Assembly (NCBI RefSeq): GCF_004919045.1
Contig: NZ_SWDW01000006.1
Location: 164,261-228,260, forward strand
Direction: 5' to 3'
DNA from: Sinomonas albida
GTDB taxonomy: Bacteria > Actinomycetota > Actinomycetes > Actinomycetales > Micrococcaceae
DNA: 64,000 nt
The translations under genes and the position numbers were made by a program. This document shows positions 28,316-36,734 of the stretch, piece after piece. Numbering within the stretch: position 1 is the first letter of the stretch; each line of letters starts with the position of its first letter. Under the pieces are notes generated by a model. That model did no database searches, was not told the DNA's origin, and saw only the letters and a program-made list of their open reading frames with translations.

Positions 28316-30673
28316 TCAGGCGTTGGCCGCGAGGACTCCGCGCGCCACCTTCGTGGCCTCGACAAGGTTCCGCAGCGACTCCTCGGTCTCCGCATAGCCC
28401 CGGGTCTTGAGGCCGCAGTCCGGGTTGACCCAGAGCTGACGCGACGGGACATGGGCTACCGCCGTCGCCAGAAGCTCCTCGATCTCGCCCTGCGAGGGGA
28501 CGCGCGGCGAGTGGATGTCGTACACGCCGGGACCGACGCCGCGGCCGAAGCCGTGGCTCTCGAGGTCGTTGACCACCTCCATGCGGGAGCGGGCCGCCTC
28601 GATCGAGGTCACGTCGGCGTCGAGGCCGTCGATCGCATCGATGATGACACCGAACTCGGAGTAGCAGAGGTGCGTGTGCACCTGCGTGGCGTCGGCGGCA
28701 CCCGCGGTCGCGAGCCGGAACGACTTGACGGACCAGTCTAGGTACGCGGGCTGGTCGGCACGGCGCAGCGGGAGCAGCTCGCGCAGGGCCGGCTCGTCGA
28801 CCTGGATGACCTTGATCCCGGCCGCCTCGAGGTCCGCGATCTCGTCGCGGAGGGCGAGGGCCACCTGGTTGGCGGTCTCGGCGAGCGGCTGATCGTTGCG
28901 GACGAAGGACCACGCGAGGATGGTCACCGGACCCGTGAGCATGCCCTTCATGGGCTTGTCCGTGAGCGACTGCGCGTACTCGGCCCACGGAACCGTGATG
29001 GGCGCGGGGCGGGACACGTCACCCCAGAGGATCGAGGGTCGCGTGCAGCGCGAGCCGTAGGACTGCACCCAGCCGTGCACCGTGACGTCGAAGCCGTCGA
29101 GGTTCTCGGCGAAGTACTGGACCATGTCGTTGCGCTCGGGCTCGCCGTGCACGAGGACGTCGAAGCCGAGCTCCTCCTGGAGGTCCACGACGCGCTTGAT
29201 CTCGTCCTTCATGAGGCGCTCGTACTCGGCCTCGCCGATCACGCCCTTGTTCAGGCGGGCGCGCGCGCCGCGGACCTGTGACGTCTGGGGGAAGGATCCG
29301 ATCGTTGTCGTCGGGAGCGGCGGGAGGTGCAGCTCGGCGTCCTGCGCGGCGGCGCGCGCCGCGAAGTCCGAGCGCGAGAAGTCCGCGTCCGTGAGCGCGG
29401 CGGTGCGCTCGCGCACCTCAGCGCGGCGCACGCCGGGCGCCTCGGCGCGGGAGGCGAGCACGCGCGAGGCCTCGTCGATCGCGGCCTGAGCGGACTCGGG
29501 ATCAGCCAGGTAGCCGGCGAGGGTCGCGACCTCGCCGACTTTCTGGTCCGCGAACGCGAGCCAGCTGCGCAGGCCGGCGTCGAGCTGCGTCTCGTCCTCG
29601 ACGTCGTGCGGGACGTGGAACGTCGAGGTCGAGGTGCCCACCGCGACGTCGAGGCCAGCGGCGCGCAGCGAGTCGAGCTTCGCCGCCGACGCCTTGAGGT
29701 CGTTGCGCCAGATGTTGTGGCCGTCCACGACGCCGGCGACGAGCGTCTTGCCCGCGAACTTCGTGGCAAACTCTGGGAGCTCCTCGGGCGAGGGCACGGC
29801 GCCCTTGAACAGGTCGATCGCGACGGCCTCGACGCCGGTCGCCGCGACGGCCGCGGCCTGCTCGCCGAGCCCGCCGTAGGGTGCCGACAGCAGGATCTGC
29901 GGGCGCCCGGCCGTTCCTACGGCCGAGGCGGTCAGCGCGGCGTAGGCGCGTTCGACGGCGGCGCTCACCTCTGCGCTGGTCGCGCCTGCGGCGCTGTCGA
30001 GGTCCGCGACGAGCGCGGGCTCGTCGAGCTGGACCCACTCGGCACCGGCGGCGCCGAGGCGCTCGAGCAGTTGGGCGTAGACCGGGAGCACGTCGTCGAG
30101 GCGGGAGAGCGGCGCGAAGCCTTCGGGGGCGTCGTCGGAGGCCTTGCTCAGGAGGAGGAACGTCACGGGACCCACGAGGTAGGGGCGGGTCACGACGCCG
30201 TTCGCCTGGGCGAAGCGGAACTCGTCGACCACGCGGTCGGAGGAGAGCGAGAACGCCGTCTCCGGGCCGATCTCGGGCACGAGGTAGTGGTAGTTCGTGT
30301 CGAACCACTTGGTCATCTCGAGCGGCTGCTGCTCGGCGTTGCCGCGGGCGAGCGTGAAGTACGCGTCGAGGCCGAGCTCGCCGTCGGCGTCGTGCAGGGC
30401 ACCGAAGCGGGCCGGGACCGCGCCGAGCGCCACGGCGGTGTCGAGCACCTGGTCGTAGAACGAGAACGTACCGGGGATGGCGGACGGCTCGGTGAGGCCG
30501 AGCTCGGTGAGCCGGCGCAGGGTCGCGAGCTGGATCGTGTCGGCGGCGGCCTCGAGCTCGGCGGCGCTGCTCGTGCCTGCCCAATAGGCCTCGACGGCCT
30601 TCTTCAGCTCACGGCGGCGGCCGATGCGCGGGTAGCCGAGGATCGTGGCTGCGGGGAAGTTATTTTCGGTCAT
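28316..30673 (-). CDS. metE: Cobalamin-independent methionine synthase
   Basis: A 785-residue enzyme that transfers methyl from methyltetrahydrofolate-glutamate to homocysteine. The N-terminal barrel opens with GYPRIGRRRELKKAVEAYW; the C-terminal barrel has PTTTIGSFPQTSQVRGAR, HGEPERNDMVQYFAENL, GWVQSYGSRCTRPSILWGDV, and the zinc ligands in HTHLCYSEF, the Glu region, and VNPDCGLKTRGY. Length is normal. ATG 30673 has GAAGGA seven bases upstream. It follows metF by 25 bp, so the two form a methionine operon in which MetF makes the methyl donor for MetE. Confidence 0.97.
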   Translation of the reverse strand: MTENNFPAATILGYPRIGRRRELKKAVEAYWAGTSSAAELEAAADTIQLATLRRLTELGLTEPSAIPGTFSFYDQVLDTAVALGAVPARFGALHDADGELGLDAYFTLARGNAEQQPLEMTKWFDTNYHYLVPEIGPETAFSLSSDRVVDEFRFAQANGVVTRPYLVGPVTFLLLSKASDDAPEGFAPLSRLDDVLPVYAQLLERLGAAGAEWVQLDEPALVADLDSAAGATSAEVSAAVERAYAALTASAVGTAGRPQILLSAPYGGLGEQAAAVAATGVEAVAIDLFKGAVPSPEELPEFATKFAGKTLVAGVVDGHNIWRNDLKASAAKLDSLRAAGLDVAVGTSTSTFHVPHDVEDETQLDAGLRSWLAFADQKVGEVATLAGYLADPESAQAAIDEASRVLASRAEAPGVRRAEVRERTAALTDADFSRSDFAARAAAQDAELHLPPLPTTTIGSFPQTSQVRGARARLNKGVIGEAEYERLMKDEIKRVVDLQEELGFDVLVHGEPERNDMVQYFAENLDGFDVTVHGWVQSYGSRCTRPSILWGDVSRPAPITVPWAEYAQSLTDKPMKGMLTGPVTILAWSFVRNDQPLAETANQVALALRDEIADLEAAGIKVIQVDEPALRELLPLRRADQPAYLDWSVKSFRLATAGAADATQVHTHLCYSEFGVIIDAIDGLDADVTSIEAARSRMEVVNDLESHGFGRGVGPGVYDIHSPRVPSQGEIEELLATAVAHVPSRQLWVNPDCGLKTRGYAETEESLRNLVEATKVARGVLAANA

Positions 30674-30698
30674 CGTTGATTCCTTCGTCGGTGACAGG

Positions 30699-31646
30699 TC
30701 AGGAGGGCCGGCGGTGGGCCTGGAGGGAAGGCCGGGACGGCCGCGGGAGGTTGAGCTTCGAGAGGACTTCGAGGGCGCTCTCGTGCTCGTTGAAGGTGTA
30801 CAGGTGGAGGCCGGGTGCGCCCGCGTCCAGCGCCGCCTCGGCCAGTGCAACGCTCGCCTCGACGCCGATGCGGCGGGCGGCCGCGACGTCGTCCGCGGCC
30901 TCTCGCATACGGTCCAGAAGGCCCGCGTCCGGTTCGACGCCGCTCAGCTCGGAGAGCCGGAGGATGCGCCGGAGGCTCGTGAGCGGCATGATGCCCGGGA
31001 TGATCGGGATCGTGACCCCAGCCCGGCGTGCGCGATGCACGAGCGCCGAGTACTGCTCGGGGTGGAAGAACACCTGCGTGATCGCGAAGTCCGCGCCGGA
31101 GCGCTGCTTCGCGAGGAGCACCTCGATGTCGTGGGCCACGCTCGGCGACTCCGGGTGCTTCACCGGGTAGGCGGCCACGCCGATCGCGACCTTGCCCGCA
31201 GCGAACTGGGCGAAGCGGCGCCGCTCGACACGCCGGATGAGCTCGATGAGGTCCTGGGCGTACCGGAGGCTGCCCTCGGGCAGCTGTCCGTCCTTCGGGC
31301 GGTCCCCGCGGAGGGCGAGGATTCCGCGGACGCCTCGGTCCAGGAGCGCGTTGACGGTCCGGCTGAGCTCATCCGGCGTCCCGCCCACGCACGTGAGGTG
31401 GGCGAGCGGGCGGAGGGTGGTCTCGAGCTGGAGCCGGTCAACGAGGTCGAGCGCCGTCTCGTGGTTCGAGCCGCTCGCGCCGTACGTCACGGACACGTAG
31501 TCGGGGTCGGTGCACTCGAGCTCGCGGATGGTCTTCCACAGGGTCGCCGACGCAGCGTCGCTGCGCGGCGGAAACAGTTCGTAGGACAGGGCGACGGGCT
31601 CGGCCGAGTGCGCCGAGGGTGCGTCGATGAGAGTAGGTGGGGACAC
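30699..31646 (-). CDS. metF: Methylenetetrahydrofolate reductase
   Basis: A 315-residue flavoprotein that reduces methylene-THF to methyl-THF. SYELFPPR near the N-terminus, DYVSVTYGASGS, HLTCVGGTPDEL, ILALRGDRPKDGQ and the later FAITQVFFHPEQY and IPIIPGIMPLTSLRR are classic MTHFR motifs. The frame also has ATG 31652, but TAGGA then touches the codon; GTG 31646 places it six bases upstream and is preferred. A folded leader candidate lies at 31783-31835. Confidence 0.95.
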   Translation of the reverse strand: MSPPTLIDAPSAHSAEPVALSYELFPPRSDAASATLWKTIRELECTDPDYVSVTYGASGSNHETALDLVDRLQLETTLRPLAHLTCVGGTPDELSRTVNALLDRGVRGILALRGDRPKDGQLPEGSLRYAQDLIELIRRVERRRFAQFAAGKVAIGVAAYPVKHPESPSVAHDIEVLLAKQRSGADFAITQVFFHPEQYSALVHRARRAGVTIPIIPGIMPLTSLRRILRLSELSGVEPDAGLLDRMREAADDVAAARRIGVEASVALAEAALDAGAPGLHLYTFNEHESALEVLSKLNLPRPSRPSLQAHRRPS

Positions 31647-31782
31647 TTGCATTCCTAGGATCCGATGCGTGCCGGCGAGGCTGAGCCGCGGCCGGAGGAA
31701 AGGGTATTAAGGAACGCAGACAAGCCAGCCCGCGGGCACCGCCGCGGCGGGCGCCCTCAAAGGACCAGCTTCCTGCGGCAAA

Positions 31783-31835
31783 TGTCAGGCCCTCACGGGG
31801 GCACCCACATCCCCGCCTTGCGGGGATCGCTGACA
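31783..31835 (-). ncRNA. Structured leader candidate upstream of metF
   Basis: On the minus strand TGTCAG (31835-31830) pairs with CTGACA (31788-31783) and encloses an 8-bp hairpin ATCCCCGC-AAG-GCGGGGAT (31827-31809) and a shorter GCCC/GGGC hairpin (31802-31789): a three-way junction about 140 bases ahead of metF. It does not match the SAM, SAH or cobalamin riboswitch motifs I know. The rest of 31653-32002 holds no supported gene. Confidence 0.4.
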
Positions 31836-32002
31836 CGTTGCGGGAAGCAACTTGCCTTCGAGACTAAGGATCCCCGCGGGCCTCCATCAAGCGTGCAGCG
31901 CCAAACGGTGCGAATTCGACGGAATGCTACGAACAAGTACGAGCGTGACGCCGCATGACGCACAAGTGGCGCCGCGCCGTCGTCGTCCGTTCGACGCCCG
32001 GC

Positions 32003-33265
32003 TCAGCCCTCGAGGAGGAGCCGCTCGGCGCGCGGGGCAAGCGCGCGCTCGAGCACGAGGCACGCCGCGCCCACGGCGCCGACGTCCTCGCCGAGCCGCG
32101 TGCCGGAGAGCCCTACGCGGTGGATTCCGCGCGTCGCGAGCAGATCGTTGACCATGTCCGGCAGCACATCGAGCACGAACTGGGACACAGACTCCCAGAA
32201 CGGGCCGCCGAACACCATCCGGTCCACGTCGACCAGGTTGCCCACGACAGCAGCCGCCCACGCCAAGTTGCGCGCCGCCCGCCGCATGATCGCGATGGCC
32301 GCCTCCTCGCCCTCGCCGACCATCTCGGCCAGCCTCGCGAACGCGCGCTGGAAGTCGCGCGCGGTGGGATTCTCGGGAAGCACTGGAAGGATGCCTGCCA
32401 CGACGGCCTCGCTCACGATCACGGTCGGCTCGAGGGCCGTGCCGATCGTGCCGCGCATGCCGCAGCCGTCGCTGCAGACGGGACCGTCCGGATCCACGAT
32501 GATGTGCCCGATCTCCCCCGCGTTGCCCGAGAACCCGCGGTAGACCTCGCCGTTGAGGACCAGCCCCACACCGAGGCCGGTGCCGAGGTAGAAGAACACG
32601 AAGCTCCCCGAGCCGCCCGGGCCGCCGGCCCAGATCTCGGCCACGGCGGCGCCCGTCACGTCCTTGTCCACGGTCGTGGGAAGTCCCGTGGCCCGGTGGA
32701 CGAGCTCCTGGAGCGGCACGTCGACCCAGCCGCGCAGGAGCGGCGGGCCCACCACGGCTCCGCGGTCGAGGTCGATCGGCCCCGGCGCGGCAACGCCGAG
32801 CCCGGCCACGAGCTTGCGGTCCACGCCCGAACGCTCAATCAGCTCCTCGACGCACTCCGCGATCGCGTGGACGATCTCGTCCGGATCGTGGCTCAGGGGC
32901 GTGACAAAAGTGCGCTTCTCGACCACTGCCCCCACGAGGTCCAGGAGGACGACCGTGATGAGCGCCGGGTCGAGGTGCACACCCATCGCGTACATGCCGT
33001 GCGGGTTGAGGCGCAGGATGGTCCGCGGCTTGCCTGGACCGGTGCCCTCCTTGCCGGCCTCGACGATGAGCTTCTGGTCCAGGAGACGGCGGGAGATGTT
33101 GGAGATGGTCTGTGGCGAAAGCCCCACGATCTGGGCGAGTTCGACGCGACTGAGGCCCACCTCCGAGCGGCGGATCGCGTCAAGGATGACCGTGAGGTTG
33201 AAGTCGCCCATCCGCGGCAGATTGGTCCCGCGCCGCTGCGCTTGCTGGCGTGGCTGCTCCGTCAC
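32003..33265 (-). CDS. ROK-family transcriptional regulator
   Basis: A 420-residue protein with an N-terminal winged helix (about 20-80: LSRVELAQIVGLSPQTISNISRRLLDQKLI in outline) and a C-terminal ROK sugar-kinase-like domain. GLGVAAPGPIDLDRG, FYLGTGLGVGLVLNGEVYRGFSGNAGEIGHIIVDPDG and CSDGCGMRG are ROK signatures; the usual zinc cluster C-x-CGxxGC is reduced to two cysteines. Such proteins repress or activate carbohydrate genes and sense a sugar or sugar phosphate. GTG 33265 has AAGGA five bases upstream. A quasi-palindrome GTTTACGTTAC (33300-33310) in the divergent gap may be its operator. No sugar genes adjoin it. Confidence 0.88.
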   Translation of the reverse strand: MTEQPRQQAQRRGTNLPRMGDFNLTVILDAIRRSEVGLSRVELAQIVGLSPQTISNISRRLLDQKLIVEAGKEGTGPGKPRTILRLNPHGMYAMGVHLDPALITVVLLDLVGAVVEKRTFVTPLSHDPDEIVHAIAECVEELIERSGVDRKLVAGLGVAAPGPIDLDRGAVVGPPLLRGWVDVPLQELVHRATGLPTTVDKDVTGAAVAEIWAGGPGGSGSFVFFYLGTGLGVGLVLNGEVYRGFSGNAGEIGHIIVDPDGPVCSDGCGMRGTIGTALEPTVIVSEAVVAGILPVLPENPTARDFQRAFARLAEMVGEGEEAAIAIMRRAARNLAWAAAVVGNLVDVDRMVFGGPFWESVSQFVLDVLPDMVNDLLATRGIHRVGLSGTRLGEDVGAVGAACLVLERALAPRAERLLLEG

Positions 33266-33356
33266 AGGATCCTTTCGGCAGGTACGTGATTGTCCTCTCG
33301 TTTACGTTACCCTGTTCACCCCTGACCCGTGGCTGAGCGCAAGCTGAGGAGGAACC

Positions 33357-34289
33357 ATGTCGCGCACGCCTGAAGCCGAGGCCGTCGTCACGGCGGACCT
33401 CGTCCGTGCGCTCCTCGCCGACCAGCACCCCGACCTCGCGGGCCTCCCGCTCGTGCCCGCGGCGGAGGGCTGGGACAACGTCGTGTTCCGGCTCGGCGAC
33501 GACCTCGCGGTCCGCATGCCCCGCCGGAAGCTCGCGGCCGGCCTCGTGCGGTCCGAGCTGCGCTTCGTGGGCGAGATCGCCGCGCGGACCGGCATCGCGC
33601 TGCCTGTGCCGGTCCGCAGGGGGCGTCCGGCCCGCGGCTATCCGTGGGAGTGGAGCATCTGCCGCTGGACAGAGGGCGCTCCCGGGCTGTCCGTCCCGCC
33701 CGCGGCGCGCGGCGGCGCGGCCGAGCTCGCGGGCTTCCTCGGCGCGCTCCACACCCCCGCACCCCCGGATGCGCCAGAGAACCCGTTCCGCGGACTCCAC
33801 GTCGGCGCACTCGATGCGCGCGTGCGCGAGCGCCTTGCGCTCGTCGCGCACCGACAGGATCACGCGGAGCTCTCAGCCCTGTGGGCCGCGCTCTCGGGCG
33901 CGGCGCCGCACGCGGGCCCCGCGGTATGGGTCCACGGCGACCTGCATCCGGGCAACATCCTCTTCGCCGCGGACGGCTCGCTCGCCGGCGTCATCGACTT
34001 CGGCGACCTCTGCGCGGGCGATCCCGCCGTAGACCTCGCCGTCGCGTGGCAGCTCTACGAAGAGGGGCGGCGGCGCGAATTCGTGGCGGCCGTCGAGGCG
34101 GCGCTCCCCCGCGACCGCGACACGTGGCGCCGCGCGGCGGCGTGGGCGCTGCACTTCGGGCTCCTGAGCGTGGCCGTCGAGGGCAACGACCCGGCGTTCG
34201 CCGCCAACGGCGAGTTCACGCTGCGCGAGCTGCGTGCACAGTTCTCGCGCGGCCTCACGGGCGCGGGCGGCGCCTCACGGAGCGCGTGA
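33357..34289 (+). CDS. Aminoglycoside-phosphotransferase-fold kinase
   Basis: A 310-residue protein kinase-like phosphotransferase (APH family). The catalytic loop is VWVHGDLHPGNILF with the catalytic Asp, and the metal motif is GVIDFGDLCAGDP; LVPAAEGWDNVVFRLGDDLAVRMPRRK supplies the ATP-binding Lys region. Members phosphorylate small hydroxylated molecules (sugars, choline, macrolides); the substrate cannot be assigned. GAGGAGG precedes ATG 33357. Its last 35 bp overlap the convergent methyltransferase gene. Confidence 0.85.
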   Translation: MSRTPEAEAVVTADLVRALLADQHPDLAGLPLVPAAEGWDNVVFRLGDDLAVRMPRRKLAAGLVRSELRFVGEIAARTGIALPVPVRRGRPARGYPWEWSICRWTEGAPGLSVPPAARGGAAELAGFLGALHTPAPPDAPENPFRGLHVGALDARVRERLALVAHRQDHAELSALWAALSGAAPHAGPAVWVHGDLHPGNILFAADGSLAGVIDFGDLCAGDPAVDLAVAWQLYEEGRRREFVAAVEAALPRDRDTWRRAAAWALHFGLLSVAVEGNDPAFAANGEFTLRELRAQFSRGLTGAGGASRSA

Positions 34290-35406
34290 CCGTGAACTTC
34301 CGCGACGTCCCCTCGACGGACGTGCGGCCGACAGCGGCCTGCAGCTGCCGCCGATAGTCCAGATGCGCGTTGTACACCGTCCAGAGCTCGCCGCCCGGGC
34401 GCAGGATCCTCGCGGCCGCGTCGAAGAGGCGCAGCGCCGCCCCCGCGTGGACGCTCGCGCCGAGGTGGAAGGGCGGGTTGAGGAGCACGACGTCGGCCGA
34501 GCCCTCCGCGCGGAGGGAGGCGGCGTCGTCGTGCTCGACGGTGACGCGCCCGCCAAGCCCGTTGGCCTCCATCGTGGCGCGCGCCGAACGCACGGCCCAC
34601 CCCGAACGATCCGTAGCCACGACCTCCGCGAGGGGATGCGCGAGTGCGTAGGCCGCGGCGAGGGCGCCAGTGCCGCAGCCGAGGTCGACGGCGGCGCCCG
34701 CCGGCATGCGCTCGACGAACCCGAGCAGGAAGCGCGTGCCGAGATCCAGCTTCGTGCCCGCGAATGCGCCGCCGTGCGCGCACAGGGTGAGGCCGACGTC
34801 GTCGTGCGTTGCGCGGACGGGGTAGGGCGGGCGCTCGGCAACCGGAAGCGGTCCCTCGGCCACGAGCAGCCGTGACTTCTGGACCGCGAGTTCGGCACGG
34901 ACCTCGCCGAAGGCCGCCTGGAGGACGTCATTCATGGCGAGCGTCATGTGCTTGACGCGGCCTCCCGCGACGAGCAGTACATTCGGCGGGGCCCATCGGG
35001 CCACGGCGTCCGCGATCTCCTCGAGCTCGGCGAGCCCCTTGGGGAGCTGGAGCAGCACGAGCCGCGCGCCCCGGAGCAGCTCGGCGCAGAACTCGCCCTG
35101 GCGCTGGAGCCCCGCGAGCCCGAGCGCCTCGGCATTGCGGGCGAAGGCGGCCCGCCCGGAGGCGAGGTCCTCATAGACACGCACCCCGGTGAGCCCGGCC
35201 GCCGCGAGCCGCAGCGCGATCGCGCCGTAGCCGTCGCCGATGACCGCGATCTCGCCGCCATCCAGCCCGCGGGCCGCGGCCTCCGCGATCCCGCGGTCCC
35301 CGAGGAGCCGGTCCGTCGCGTCCCAGGCATAGAGGTTCGGGGCCTCGACATCGGGGAACCGCCGCAGGAGTTCGTACGGGAAGGGCCCGCTCGGGTCGGC
35401 ATGCAC
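34255..35406 (-). CDS. RlmG/RsmC-type rRNA guanine-N2 methyltransferase
   Basis: A 383-residue methyltransferase with the two-domain build of RsmC/RlmG: a degenerate N-terminal Rossmann domain (EIAVIGDGYGAIALRLAAAGLTGVRVYEDLASGRAAF) and an active C-terminal one with AVDLGCGTGALAAAYA for SAM and the catalytic LLNPPFHLGASV. These enzymes modify guanine in 16S or 23S rRNA; which base is unclear. GTG 35406 is the start, with TAGAGT six bases upstream and no ribosome site. Confidence 0.85.
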   Translation of the reverse strand: MHADPSGPFPYELLRRFPDVEAPNLYAWDATDRLLGDRGIAEAAARGLDGGEIAVIGDGYGAIALRLAAAGLTGVRVYEDLASGRAAFARNAEALGLAGLQRQGEFCAELLRGARLVLLQLPKGLAELEEIADAVARWAPPNVLLVAGGRVKHMTLAMNDVLQAAFGEVRAELAVQKSRLLVAEGPLPVAERPPYPVRATHDDVGLTLCAHGGAFAGTKLDLGTRFLLGFVERMPAGAAVDLGCGTGALAAAYALAHPLAEVVATDRSGWAVRSARATMEANGLGGRVTVEHDDAASLRAEGSADVVLLNPPFHLGASVHAGAALRLFDAAARILRPGGELWTVYNAHLDYRRQLQAAVGRTSVEGTSRKFTVTRSVRRRPRP

Positions 35407-35412
35407 CGGACT

Positions 35413-35418
35413 ACTCTA
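35413..35418 (-). promoter_or_regulatory. Putative -10 box of a leaderless transcript
   Basis: TAGAGT (35418 to 35413, minus strand) ends six bases before GTG 35406. Confidence 0.5.
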
Positions 35419-35435
35419 TTCGCGGCGACGCCCCC

Positions 35436-35494
35436 GGGCAGATCAAGCCTGGCAGATCAGGCCCTGACAAATCCGGCCCTGGCAGATCAAGCCG
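35436..35494 (+). repeat. Degenerate 15-bp tandem repeat
   Basis: Four units resembling TGGCAGATCAAGCCC (starting near 35436, 35450, 35465 and 35480) lie between the RlmG-like gene and the end of the AI-2E gene; the last one covers the AI-2E stop codon. Confidence 0.7.
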
Positions 35495-36596
35495 TGGCAG
35501 GCCCGTCCTCGACGGCTTGGCTCCCCTCCGACTCCCCGCGCCGCGTGAACGTCTTCACGACCGCCCAGCCGACGGCGGTAAAGGGCACCGCGAGGAGCGC
35601 GCCGACAATTCCCGCGAGCATGGTGCCCACGGCCAGGGAGAGCAGGATGGCCAGCCCGTGGATGGACAGGACCTTGCCCATGAGCAGCGGCTGGAGAAGG
35701 TGGTGCTCGATCTGATTCGCTGCGAGCACCACGACGAGGATCACGATCGCCGCGACGGGCCCGTTGGACAGGAGGGCCACGGCGACGGCGAGGATGCCCG
35801 CGGTGGTGGCCCCGAGGATGGGGATGAACCCGCCGATGAACACGAACACGGCCAGGGGCAGAGCCAAGGGCACTTGCATGACGACCAGCGCGACGCCGAC
35901 GATCAGCGCATCGGCCGCGGCCACGAGGGCCGTCCCCCGCACGTAGGCGCCCAGCACGTGGGCGCTGCGCTCCGCGGCCGTGCGCGCCGTGGCCCGGTAG
36001 GTCCCGGGGACGAGGCGTAGGAGGAATTCGCGGATCTCGTGCCCGTCCTTGAGGAAGAAGAACAGGATGACTGCCATCAGGACCATCGCCGCGATGAACT
36101 CGCCGACGCTGCGCACCCCGGTGAGCGCCTCGGTGCCGAAGCTGCCGGACGAAAGGAAATGCTGAAGCCCGTCCCGCACGCTCGCAAGCTGCTCATCGCT
36201 GAGGCGGACCGGCCCGTTGCTGACCAGATCCTCCAGCTGGCGGATGCCGTTGGTGAATCGGGCGGCGAGCTCGTGAGACTGCGCGCGCACCAGGGCCACG
36301 CAGAACGCGATGAGGCCTCCGAAGACAGCCAGGATCGCGAGGAACGAGGCGAGCACCGCGACGGGCCTGGGCCAGCCGTGCCGGTCCAGCCACCCCACGA
36401 GCGGCGAGATCGCCGAAGCCAGAATCGACGCAATGATCACGGGGATCAGGGCGAGCGGTACGCGGGTGAGGGCCCAGCCCACACACCAGAGGAGGGCTGC
36501 GACGGCGAGGACCTGCAGCGACCGGATTGCCGCACGGCCTAGGCCGTCCGACCAGAGGCCGGCGGGGGTCGTCGTGGTGGGTGGGTGCTCGGGCAT
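35487..36596 (-). CDS. AI-2E family transporter (PerM/YdiK type)
   Basis: A 369-residue membrane protein with about eight helices of the AI-2E/UPF0118 family, whose members include AI-2 exporters and Na+/H+ antiporters. The long internal helix region (ELAARFTNGIRQLEDLVSNG and SDEQLASVRDGLQHFL) and the late FIPILGATTAGILAVAVALLSNGPVAA and EHHLLQPLLMGKVLSIH segments are diagnostic; that last motif is the most conserved in the family. GGAG lies eight bases before ATG 36596. The transported substrate is not known. Confidence 0.9.
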   Translation of the reverse strand: MPEHPPTTTTPAGLWSDGLGRAAIRSLQVLAVAALLWCVGWALTRVPLALIPVIIASILASAISPLVGWLDRHGWPRPVAVLASFLAILAVFGGLIAFCVALVRAQSHELAARFTNGIRQLEDLVSNGPVRLSDEQLASVRDGLQHFLSSGSFGTEALTGVRSVGEFIAAMVLMAVILFFFLKDGHEIREFLLRLVPGTYRATARTAAERSAHVLGAYVRGTALVAAADALIVGVALVVMQVPLALPLAVFVFIGGFIPILGATTAGILAVAVALLSNGPVAAIVILVVVLAANQIEHHLLQPLLMGKVLSIHGLAILLSLAVGTMLAGIVGALLAVPFTAVGWAVVKTFTRRGESEGSQAVEDGPATA

Positions 36597-36734
36597 GGTT
36601 TTGTCTCCGCACAGTCGATGGACGTTGCTCCACCCTATGTGAACGAAGCCGCCCGGCGCCTCAGGCTGGGCCCAGTCGCCGTCGCCCCTTGAGCGAGACG
36701 CCGCCGAAGTCTCGGCCCGGCGAGCGGCCGGGGT

